DNA of 64,000 nucleotides from positions 245,136 through 309,135 of the forward strand of contig JARYMF010000003.1 of assembly GCA_029907255.1 (NCBI GenBank). The letters are read 5' to 3'. This document shows, one piece after another, positions 56,470 to 64,000 of the stretch. Under the pieces are notes generated by a model. It searched no databases and was not told where the DNA came from. It saw only the letters and a program-made list of their open reading frames with translations. The stretch's first letter is position 1. Each line of letters opens with the position of its first letter. This DNA comes from Armatimonadota bacterium (lineage in GTDB: Bacteria > Armatimonadota > UBA5829 > DTJY01). Position numbers and translations under genes: made by a program.

Positions 56470-58599
56470 ATGCGACGAGACTATCTAATCTATGCTCTTC
56501 TAATTATAATAACCTTTGCTGCCTTCGGACGTGTTTTAGTCAACGATTTTGTGGTTTACGATGATGACAAATACGTAACCCACAACGAACATATTAAGGC
56601 AGGGCTAACGCTCGAAGGCTTAGCATGGGCTTTCACTGCATTCCACGCTGCCAACTGGCATCCTCTAACTTGGATTTCCCACATGGCAGATTGTAGCGTA
56701 TATGACATGAAGCCATGGGGACATCATCTCACTAGTCTTCTTTTGCATGTGGCGAATGTTCTGCTACTTTTCCATATCCTAAAATTGATGACTGGCTCAA
56801 CATGGAGAACCGCCTTGGTTGCCGCATTATTCGGCGTGCATCCCCTGCATGTCGAGTCAGTCGCCTGGATTTCAGAACGAAAAGACGTTCTAAGCACATT
56901 TTTCTGGCTAATCACGATGTGGGCGTACTACCGATATTCCAGATGCCCAAAGGTCGGGTCTTATATCCCAGTTGTGCTGTTTTTTGCATTGGGTCTAATG
57001 TCAAAACCAATGCTTGTAACACTTCCATTCGTTCTGCTTCTACTAGACTGGTGGCCCCTCGGACGCATAAGCCTTAAAAGTTACTCACTAGTCTTTAAGC
57101 CAGGAAGTATTGTTAGGCAACTTCTAAATGAGAAGATTCCCCTTTTCGCGCTTGCTGTTGCGTCAAGCATTGTAACCTTTATCGCCCAAAAGGAAGGCGG
57201 AGCTGTTGGAACGCTAATGGAAATCCCGCTCGACATGCGGATAGGAAACGCCTTTTTATCTTACATCCGCTACATTGGCAAAATGATTTGGCCTCGGCCT
57301 CTAGTGGTTTTCTATCCACATTCAATACATGGATTACCTATTTGGTGGGTAATTTTCGCTTCGATTTTATTCTTAGCAATTACTTGGCTAGTAATAAAAC
57401 AAATGCACCAACGACCTTACATGGGCGTTGGTTGGTTTTGGTACATTGGCACTCTAGTTCCAGTAATAGGAATTATACAAGTAGGCTCGCAGGCAATGGC
57501 AGATAGGTACACATACATTCCACTCATTGGCATATTTATAATGCTTGCCTGGGGTATCCCCGACTACTTCAACACGAGAATAAAAGAAAAAGCCCCAAAA
57601 GTGTCCTCCATTCTGCCATCAATAACATGCGTTATCATTGCTGTCTTTGTTGTTTGCACCTGGTACCAAGTGGGCTATTGGAAAGACACAATTACTTTGT
57701 TTGGCCACACTCTTCCAATTACAGGCTCCAACTACGTGGTTCACAATAACCTTGGAGTTGCTCTTTCTGAGAAAAAGCAATACGAACAAGCTATAGCCCA
57801 TTTTCAAAAAGTATTAGAAGTCGAACCCAACGACCCCGATACAAACTACAACATGGGAAACGCACTTGTAGCCATCGGCCGCTTTTCTGAAGCAGCTAAA
57901 TATTACAGGGCAGCAATCAAAGCTGACCCAAACTATGCTTATGCGCACAATAATCTTGGCAATATCTTGTCACAGCAAGGCAGGCTCGATGAAGCGATCG
58001 AAGAATATAAGAAAGCATTGCAAGCTAAACCTGATGATTTGGATATTAAACGCAATCTAGAGACTGCGCTTTCACAGCGTGCGAAGAAAATAAACACAGC
58101 TGCAAGTCTCTACGAAGCCATTAAGGCAAATCCCAACAATGCAAAAGCTCATTATGAACTTGCGGTTATTCTTGAAAACCAATCCGACTTCGAAGGTGCC
58201 ATCGAGCACTTCTCCATTGCAGCTAGATTAGAGCCAAGCTACGCCGCTCATTATCACCTAGCAAATATTTTTTCGAAAATGGGCCGCGTTGATGAAGCTA
58301 TTCGCCATTATCGAGAAGCAATTCGTCTGAATCCAAAGCGATTTGAAGCCCACTACAATCTCGCAAACACCCTTTCAAGGCAGGGAAAGCTAGATGAAGC
58401 AATTGGAGAGTATGTCGAGGTCATACGCCTTAAGCCTGACTTCGCAGACGCCCATAACAACCTTGCTATCGCATTATTTGAAAAGGGTGATTACGCTGGC
58501 GCTTGGCACCATGTGTATCTTTCGCAGCAGAACGGCGGCAACCCCCATCCCGAATTTATACGCGCCCTGTCAGAGCATATGCCGGACCCAGGAGGGTAG
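56470..58599 (+). CDS. TMTC-like GT-C membrane glycosyltransferase with TPR domain (paralog 5)
   Basis: 709 residues. D31-D33 (VYDDDKYV) follows the first helix, then AANWHPLTWISHMADCSVY, HPLHVESVAWISERKDVLS, LMSKPMLVTLPFVLLLLDWW and QAMADRYTYIPLIGIF. About eight TPR units, one irregular (SQRAKKINTAASLYEAIKAN), make it the joint longest repeat domain of the set. The tail is PHPEFIRALSEHMPDPGG. Its ATG is 4 bases past the GT2 stop, so the donor synthase and this enzyme are probably made together. Confidence 0.83.
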   Translation: MRRDYLIYALLIIITFAAFGRVLVNDFVVYDDDKYVTHNEHIKAGLTLEGLAWAFTAFHAANWHPLTWISHMADCSVYDMKPWGHHLTSLLLHVANVLLLFHILKLMTGSTWRTALVAALFGVHPLHVESVAWISERKDVLSTFFWLITMWAYYRYSRCPKVGSYIPVVLFFALGLMSKPMLVTLPFVLLLLDWWPLGRISLKSYSLVFKPGSIVRQLLNEKIPLFALAVASSIVTFIAQKEGGAVGTLMEIPLDMRIGNAFLSYIRYIGKMIWPRPLVVFYPHSIHGLPIWWVIFASILFLAITWLVIKQMHQRPYMGVGWFWYIGTLVPVIGIIQVGSQAMADRYTYIPLIGIFIMLAWGIPDYFNTRIKEKAPKVSSILPSITCVIIAVFVVCTWYQVGYWKDTITLFGHTLPITGSNYVVHNNLGVALSEKKQYEQAIAHFQKVLEVEPNDPDTNYNMGNALVAIGRFSEAAKYYRAAIKADPNYAYAHNNLGNILSQQGRLDEAIEEYKKALQAKPDDLDIKRNLETALSQRAKKINTAASLYEAIKANPNNAKAHYELAVILENQSDFEGAIEHFSIAARLEPSYAAHYHLANIFSKMGRVDEAIRHYREAIRLNPKRFEAHYNLANTLSRQGKLDEAIGEYVEVIRLKPDFADAHNNLAIALFEKGDYAGAWHHVYLSQQNGGNPHPEFIRALSEHMPDPGG

Positions 58600-58613
58600 G
58601 TTCTGTATTCGTT

Positions 58614-60785
58614 ATGGCAAAACCTAACCAGAAGCAAAAAGTGAAAATAAATAAGAAAAATGAATGGCTAGTTCCCTTAGCACTCATCAGCATAACAATA
58701 ATCGTCTTTATCCCCATCCTGTGGCATGAGTTCGTTGCCTGGGATGATGACATGCTCATACACCAAAATCCTTTCTATCATCCATTTAATCTACACAGCT
58801 TTTTATACTTCTGGGGACACCACTACGAAGGGCTCTATATGCCCCTAACTTATAACTTATGGGGCATTATCTCGCTAATTGCCAAACTTCCACCTGCTCC
58901 TGATAGACCTAGCATGAGTCCTACCCCATTTCATGCCTTTAATCTATTGCTACATTTGATAAATGTTCTTCTTGTGCTGAACATTATTCTCTTTTTAATC
59001 AAAAAATACATACCGGCACCAGAAAAAAAGACCATATTGGGCATCCCGCATGAGCTTTGGGCAGGGGGAATAGGCGCTTTGGTGTTTGCAATCCACCCTG
59101 TCCAAGTCGAGCCAGTCGCATGGGCAACAGGAGCGAAGGAATTATTATCAACATTTTTCTCGCTTGCTGCTCTTCGGATGTACCTTGGTGCTGCCGCAGG
59201 ACAAACTAACGGTGGCAAAAGGGGCTATTTCCCGGGGATGTTATATTTCATCGTAGCCATGCTTGCAAAACCAAGCGCGGTTGCCGTACCCCTAATAACA
59301 TGGTTTTTAGATTATTTAATATTAAAAAGGTCAATTAAGCAAAGCACAAGTAATGTTTTGCCTTGGATTGCTTTAGCCATACCATTTATTATAATTGGGA
59401 AGAAAATTCAGCCAGATATACAAGTAAGCTTTGTACCCCAACTTTGGCAGCGGCCATTTGTGGCAGGAGACGCAATAGCATTCTACCTTTACAAGCTGTT
59501 TTTCCCGTTTTGCTTGGGTCCAGACTACGGCCGCACACCCGCATATGTTTTAGAAAATTGGTGGGGATACGCAACTTGGATTGCACCTTGTTTGATTACG
59601 GTGATTGCTTGGACACAGCGAAACAAAGCCCCCTGGTTTGTTGCAATTTGTGTAACAGTGGCAGGCCTCCTACCTGTTCTTGGCTTTGTACCATTCGTTT
59701 ACCAAAGTTACTCAACGGTTGCTGACCGTTACTTATACCTTCCAATGCTAGGTCCAGCATTGGCTGTTGCGTGGCTAGCATTGCGCTTAAAGGGCAACCT
59801 ATCAAAAAGTGTATTGGTATTGGCGCTTGGAGTTCTAACAACTTTGGCTTTTTCTCAGCAAAATCATTGGCGTAACACTATGTCTTTGTTTGAGCATGCG
59901 TTAAGTGTTAACCCTCGGAGTTACATCGCGTGTAACAACATGGCGGTAGTGTATATTTCAAAGGGAGAAATTGATAAGGCAGCAGAATACCTTGGACGTG
60001 CACTCGAAGTCCGCCCGGAAGATGCAGAAGCTAATAATAACATGGGATTCCTTCTAGCAAACCAGGGCAAACTAGATGAGGCAACAGAATTCTATCAAAG
60101 AGCAATAAAAGCTAAGCCCAACTATTCGAGTGCATACGTCAATCTTGGAAACATCTATGTATCTAAAGGAGATTTTCAAAAAGCCATTGAGTATTACCGC
60201 AAAGCCATTTCTTTCAATCCATATGATGCAGCTGGTCATGGAAATCTAGGCTATGCACTATACCGATTAGGCAAGACAGAGGAGGCAATTAAGGAATATA
60301 GACTGGCAATTCGTCTAAGGCCAGGCTTTATAGAAGCGCACGCGAACCTGGGCGACGCCTTTATGGCCCAAGGTAAAATTGAAAATGCAATCGAAGAGTA
60401 TAAAGAAGCAGTCCGATTGAGACCTGATTTTGAAAGAGCATGTATTGGTCTAGGCATAGCTCTTAGTCGCTTAGGCAAATTCGATGAGGCTGCTGATATC
60501 TTTTCACAAGCTATAAAAGCCAATCCAGAATCAGTAGAAGCTCATTATGGGTTGGCAAACGCTTTATTTAGGTTAAAGAGATATGATGAAGCAATCGCTG
60601 AGTACTCTAAAGCCGCACATCTAAAACCAAACTTTGGGGGAGCTCACCGCAACATGGCGGTATGCCTCTTCTTGGTCGGAAGATATTCTGATGCATGGCT
60701 AGAGGTACAGCTTGCACGTAAATATGGTGCCGAGCCACACCCAAACTTCCTCAAAGCACTCTCGCAAAAGATGCAAAAACCTTAG
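58614..60785 (+). CDS. Divergent TMTC-like GT-C membrane protein with TPR domain (paralog 6)
   Basis: About 723 residues from ATG 58614, chosen over upstream in-frame codons because those overlap the preceding gene by about 100 bases. The acidic run D44-D46 (AWDDDMLIHQ) is present, but the next block reads YEGLYMPLTYNLWG rather than ANWHPLTW, and HPVQVEPVAWATGAKELLS replaces HPLHVESVAWVAERKD. It resembles a different TMTC subgroup seen in other bacteria. Eight TPR units end in PHPNFLKALSQKMQKP, the same tail as the others. It is the last gene of the array. Confidence 0.8.
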   Translation: MAKPNQKQKVKINKKNEWLVPLALISITIIVFIPILWHEFVAWDDDMLIHQNPFYHPFNLHSFLYFWGHHYEGLYMPLTYNLWGIISLIAKLPPAPDRPSMSPTPFHAFNLLLHLINVLLVLNIILFLIKKYIPAPEKKTILGIPHELWAGGIGALVFAIHPVQVEPVAWATGAKELLSTFFSLAALRMYLGAAAGQTNGGKRGYFPGMLYFIVAMLAKPSAVAVPLITWFLDYLILKRSIKQSTSNVLPWIALAIPFIIIGKKIQPDIQVSFVPQLWQRPFVAGDAIAFYLYKLFFPFCLGPDYGRTPAYVLENWWGYATWIAPCLITVIAWTQRNKAPWFVAICVTVAGLLPVLGFVPFVYQSYSTVADRYLYLPMLGPALAVAWLALRLKGNLSKSVLVLALGVLTTLAFSQQNHWRNTMSLFEHALSVNPRSYIACNNMAVVYISKGEIDKAAEYLGRALEVRPEDAEANNNMGFLLANQGKLDEATEFYQRAIKAKPNYSSAYVNLGNIYVSKGDFQKAIEYYRKAISFNPYDAAGHGNLGYALYRLGKTEEAIKEYRLAIRLRPGFIEAHANLGDAFMAQGKIENAIEEYKEAVRLRPDFERACIGLGIALSRLGKFDEAADIFSQAIKANPESVEAHYGLANALFRLKRYDEAIAEYSKAAHLKPNFGGAHRNMAVCLFLVGRYSDAWLEVQLARKYGAEPHPNFLKALSQKMQKP

Positions 60786-60810
60786 CGAAGCAATGAAGTG
60801 TTGACTAAAA

Positions 60811-62088
60811 TTATTCTTCCTTTAAACCGCTTGACATTGACTGTTCAGAACCATCCCAAATTGTCTTGACAGAAGGGAAGGGCGCAAGTGCACGACTGAG
60901 GATGCCATGGATAAAGGCTAGTGTGACCCCATAATTCGTCATTGGTATCCCGGCTTCACGTGCCTGCTTCTGGCGAAAACACATTTCACGGCGGTTCAGC
61001 GTGCAACCTCCGCAGTGAACAATTACTTTGTAACTCTGAATATCTGACGGAAATTCAACTCCAGAGCTAAAACCAAACTCCAACTCGCCGCCAACTATGC
61101 GTCTTAAATACTGAGGGATTTGCACACTGCCAATGTCGTCTTTCTGTCGGTGATGCGTACATCCTTCGGAAATGAGCACGCGATCACCCGGCTTTAGAGT
61201 TCTAAGCGCTCGCGCGCCATTCACGAACTCTGCAAGGTCGCCTTTATAGCGTGCCATTAATATGGAAAAACTCGTCATCCATATGTCGGGTGGAGTATCT
61301 TCGGCCACCCTTTTAAATGCCTGGGAATCGGTTACAACTATCTTTGGTTTACGGCTGAGGCTTGCCAACGCCGCCTTTAATTCGCTTTCCTTAGCAACAA
61401 CAGCATAGGCGCCATGGTCGAGAACGTCGCGCAGGGTCATTACTTGCGGGAGAATCAATCTGCCCTTTGGTGCTGCTGAATCAATTGGTACCACCAAGAC
61501 AACAATTTCACCCGGGTTAATAAGGTCACCAATTATTGTTGGTTCACAGAATCCTGCGGGCGCATTTGCAATCAATTCTTGCTTTAAAACATTAATATTC
61601 TCACCGGTTGCAGATGAGACACGAACAAAAGGGAGAAAGCGCTTGCGTGCCCAAACTTCGACCTGACTAATAGCTTTGTTATCATCCGCAATAAAATCGC
61701 TCTTTGACTCGACTACAATTAATGGAATTTGACGGTCGGCAGCCATGTCAGCTAGCTTGTCTTCCCACTCGCCAGGAGCTTGCTTTGCTTCAATTAGCAA
61801 AACTGCAAGGTCAGTTTTTTCTAACACTCTTAGTGTCTTCTCAACACGAAGCTCGCCAAGCACCCCTACGTCGTCAATACCTGCAGTGTCTGTGATAACC
61901 ACCGGTCCAATTGGAAGTATCTCCATTGCTTTGGACACGGGGTCGGTCGTTGTGCCTGGAATATCAGAAACAATTGCCACTTTCTGACCGGTTAATGCAT
62001 TAATAAGAGATGATTTCCCCGAGTTTCTGCGTCCAAATATGCTTATGTGCAATCGCTCCCCAGATGGAGTTTGGTTCAAACTAGGCAT
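60811..62088 (-). CDS. hydF: [FeFe]-hydrogenase maturation GTPase HydF
   Basis: About 425 residues from ATG 62088, which has GGAAG upstream; an ATG at 62136 is longer but lacks a ribosome site. The N-terminal GTPase has GRRNSGKS, PGTTTDP and DTAGIDD. The C-terminal cluster-binding domain has CTHH and, about 50 residues later, HCGGC, the CxHx(n)HCxxC pattern that holds the [4Fe-4S] cluster and defines HydF. HydF is the scaffold that delivers the di-iron subcluster to the hydrogenase HydA. HydE, HydG and HydA are not in this window. Confidence 0.95.
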   Translation of the reverse strand: MPSLNQTPSGERLHISIFGRRNSGKSSLINALTGQKVAIVSDIPGTTTDPVSKAMEILPIGPVVITDTAGIDDVGVLGELRVEKTLRVLEKTDLAVLLIEAKQAPGEWEDKLADMAADRQIPLIVVESKSDFIADDNKAISQVEVWARKRFLPFVRVSSATGENINVLKQELIANAPAGFCEPTIIGDLINPGEIVVLVVPIDSAAPKGRLILPQVMTLRDVLDHGAYAVVAKESELKAALASLSRKPKIVVTDSQAFKRVAEDTPPDIWMTSFSILMARYKGDLAEFVNGARALRTLKPGDRVLISEGCTHHRQKDDIGSVQIPQYLRRIVGGELEFGFSSGVEFPSDIQSYKVIVHCGGCTLNRREMCFRQKQAREAGIPMTNYGVTLAFIHGILSRALAPFPSVKTIWDGSEQSMSSGLKEE

Positions 62089-62200
62089 TGCAATTTCACT
62101 TCCGCTGGCAAGATATAAACTCAAAGTGCTTTGCATTGTTGATCAAAGCACTGTTTTATTTTAGCATTTCACCTTAAGCTCGGCAAAGGATGCTAATTCA

Positions 62201-63124
62201 CTACATAAACTCGCTCCTCGCCGCGCCTACCTGTTCAATGGCACTTATATGCCGATCGAAGCAATCGGGGAGCAATGGCCGCCAAACTGTTTGAAGAAAA
62301 CCTTTAAGTCTTTCGGGCGCAATATTCTCCTTCGCAAATTTAACTGTATCTCTAAAATTCGTGGAAACCGTCCAATTGCTCCCAGTAGGAACTTGGTCAT
62401 AGCCATGCTTTTCTAAATCAAGGTATGCTTTTACATAGCTAATTTCTGGTGAAAAAGACTCACCATAGTACCAATTGCTTTGAAGTACTGATTTCGGCAT
62501 CCTTGCTAAAAACTCGTCCGGATGTACCCATATATAATCTGACCAAATCCATGGACGTGCGCCGCCTTTTTCAACCTGTTCTACAAGAAACAAGAAATCA
62601 TGCCACCACAAATCATGCTGACGGATTACAACGTAATCATACATTGCCTGGTGTGCAGCCGTTTCCTCATCCATGCCAAGATGAAAAAGACGCGGTTTAT
62701 CAAAAATTTCAATAGCCTCTTGGATTAGGTCCCTGCAGACCCCGTAGTACGTGTCAGTGCTTAGCATTCGAGAATAGGGTCCCAGCCAAACATCATGGCA
62801 TGCAGAAAAGTTCATTTTCGGAATAGGTTCGATGCCAAGGTTACGAAGACATGCAAGTTTGGTCTTTAGCTCTTTCACTGTCCAGGCATCCCTCGCGGCT
62901 AGTTCGGGATGACTCTCATACCTCACACCCTCGCCAAGATCAATGACCAGCGTGTTTATTCCAGCTTCTACAAACTTTGGAATCAGTCGCTCCCACAATT
63001 CCCGGTTAAAACGCATATACGGCCTTGCGGTAATGTGAGGCAAGTTCCACTCAGGGGCTTCACGGTCTGCCCAAAAATTGAAGCCAAGATGAATTAAATA
63101 CGCCCAAATTCTGTCGTCTTTCAT
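62201..63124 (-). CDS. Putative TIM-barrel glycoside hydrolase, GH20-like
   Basis: 307 residues with AAAGGAG 6 bases before the ATG at 63124. No signal peptide is visible, so it should be cytoplasmic. The layout (FNRELWERLIPKFVEAGINTLVIDLGEG, then IPKMNFSACHDVWLGPY, then RLFHLGMDEE) looks like a (beta/alpha)8 barrel in which GMDEE takes the place of the GH20 HxGGDE catalytic pair. Aromatic-rich later strands (WIWSDYIWVHP, NWYYGESFSP) are typical of sugar-binding barrels. I cannot name the family with certainty; a hexosaminidase-type activity is an inference. Confidence 0.5.
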   Translation of the reverse strand: MKDDRIWAYLIHLGFNFWADREAPEWNLPHITARPYMRFNRELWERLIPKFVEAGINTLVIDLGEGVRYESHPELAARDAWTVKELKTKLACLRNLGIEPIPKMNFSACHDVWLGPYSRMLSTDTYYGVCRDLIQEAIEIFDKPRLFHLGMDEETAAHQAMYDYVVIRQHDLWWHDFLFLVEQVEKGGARPWIWSDYIWVHPDEFLARMPKSVLQSNWYYGESFSPEISYVKAYLDLEKHGYDQVPTGSNWTVSTNFRDTVKFAKENIAPERLKGFLQTVWRPLLPDCFDRHISAIEQVGAARSEFM

Positions 63125-63330
63125 ATTAGCTCCTTTCTTGTTTATTCTGCTTCAATTAAGTCAAAACGAAGTTTAAAGTAACCAAGAAACTGGTAGCTTA
63201 GTTTGACTAGCTCAGCCAGAATTAGGGTAAGAATTAAAAGAAAGAAACCGCCGACAAAAAGATTACCACAATCAATTTTAAAATGGTAGCATGTGGGTCT
63301 TTTGACCCTTTGAAAACACAATCAAAATAG

Positions 63331-63359
63331 TTGACTTATCAACTATATTTAGGTATATT
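63331..63359 (+). promoter_or_regulatory. Promoter of htpX
   Basis: TTGACT at 63331-63336 and TATATT at 63354-63359 with 17 bp between. The start near 63366 leaves a 26-base leader containing AAAGGAG at 63374-63380. Confidence 0.75.
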
Positions 63360-63391
63360 ATCCGCGAGAGTTTAAAGGAGTTGGATGTTCT

Positions 63392-64000
63392 ATGAATTCG
63401 CTAAAAACAGGTATTTTATTGGCAGCGTTGACAATTCTCATAGTCCTTGTAGGAGGTATGGTTGGAGGCCCCAGAGGGACAGTTTGGGCTTTTATATTTG
63501 CTTTGGCGATGAACGGACTCGCGTATTGGTACAGCGATAAGATTGTTCTTGCGATGTATGGTGCAAAACCAATAAGCGAGGCCGAGTCACCCGGTTTGTA
63601 CTCTCTTATAAGGCGGCTAACAATGGAAGCCGGTCTCCCAATGCCAAAACTCTACATTATTCCCGGTGAAATGCCCAACGCATTCGCAACCGGCCGCAAT
63701 CCCGAAAATGCGGCTGTCGCGGTAACCGAGGGACTTCTCAGAATACTTGACCGTGATGAGGTTGAAGGTGTGCTCGCTCATGAATTGGCACACGTTAAGA
63801 ACAGAGATATCTTAATTTCAACGATTGCTGCTACATTGGCCGGAGCAATCATGATGCTCGCAAACATGGCTCGCTGGGCAGCAATTTTTGGCGGTATGGG
63901 TCGGTCGGATGATAATAGAAATGGCGGTGGAGGACTAGCTCTTCTAATTACTGCTTTCATCGCACCCATCGCTGCGATGCTAATCCAATTGGCAATATCG
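63392..64000 (+). CDS. htpX: HtpX-family membrane zinc metalloprotease (3' end outside window)
   Basis: 203 residues are visible and the frame runs off the right edge. The start [22 protein letters not shown] follows AAAGGAG by 11 bases. Two N-terminal membrane helices, then [44 protein letters not shown] and the zinc motif [11 protein letters not shown] are all standard for HtpX (M48B). It degrades misfolded inner-membrane proteins together with FtsH. A further membrane segment begins near residue 185. Confidence 0.95.
   Translation, partial: MNSLKTGILLAALTILIVLVGGMVGGPRGTVWAFIFALAMNGLAYWYSDKIVLAMYGAKPISEAESPGLYSLIRRLTMEAGLPMPKLYIIPGEMPNAFATGRNPENAAVAVTEGLLRILDRDEVEGVLAHELAHVKNRDILISTIAATLAGAIMMLANMARWAAIFGGMGRSDDNRNGGGGLALLITAFIAPIAAMLIQLAIS

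Noticed and set aside
62137..62200. Inverted repeat TTAGCAT/ATGCTAA between the GH20-like gene and hydF as a terminator
   Set aside because: Seven-base arms, long loop and no clear U-run; too weak to call.

Overview
The window reads as about 64 kb of chromosome from a free-living diderm-type bacterium of moderate GC (my impression is low-to-mid 40s percent; not computed). It has a predicted outer-membrane-like beta protein, a fused SecDF, a bifunctional Rel, SbcCD, a PDH complex and three tRNAs, and no phage or transposase gene. A lone HydF, and a thioredoxin-like [2Fe-2S] protein of the HndB/NuoE type cut by the left edge, suggest hydrogen or anaerobic metabolism. The gene mix recalls deep-branching phyla such as Armatimonadota, but I cannot assign a phylum from sequence alone.

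Layout. 1-3.4 kb: partial HndB-like gene (minus), then an iron-uptake operon fur-feoA-feoB (plus) behind a near-perfect 33-bp palindrome overlapping the promoter, then a small KGG-repeat protein (minus). 3.4-4.1 kb: a candidate unannotated small RNA on the minus strand with its own promoter and terminator, and a separate GC-rich structured block. 4.1-14.6 kb: housekeeping run tgt, HD hydrolase, secDF, recJ, rel, dtd, a TPR protein and a glyoxalase-II-like hydrolase. 14.7-22.3 kb: nagA, a URO-D-like protein, an anti-sigma-like zinc-finger protein, a 1073-residue repeat-containing beta protein and a LuxR regulator. 22.4-27.3 kb (minus): wrbA, class II aldolase, PDH E1alpha, E1beta, E2. 27.5-34.4 kb: sbcD-sbcC (plus), meeting end to end an operon of two RCK/TrkA-N proteins and cstA (minus). 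34.5-34.9 kb: tRNA-Arg(GCG), tRNA-Arg(CCT), tRNA-Ser(CGA).

34.97-60.8 kb is the most unusual part: about 26 kb, all on the plus strand, holding six TMTC-like GT-C/TPR membrane proteins, three ArnT/PMT-like GT-C proteins, two DUF2142-like GT-C proteins and one DPM1-like GT2. It is interrupted by a natural SEDS-transpeptidase fusion carrying a ComEA-like helix-hairpin-helix domain, and by a degenerate M24 (creatinase/prolidase-fold) protein. The order TMTC, DUF2142, ArnT-like occurs twice in tandem. All six TMTC-like proteins end in the same PHPxFxxALSxKMPxP-type tail. The simplest model is a membrane glycosylation locus: the GT2 makes a polyprenyl-phosphate sugar and the GT-C enzymes transfer it to exported proteins or envelope polymers. 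The substrate and sugar are unknown.

60.8-64 kb: hydF and a GH20-like TIM-barrel protein (minus), then htpX (plus), which runs off the right edge.
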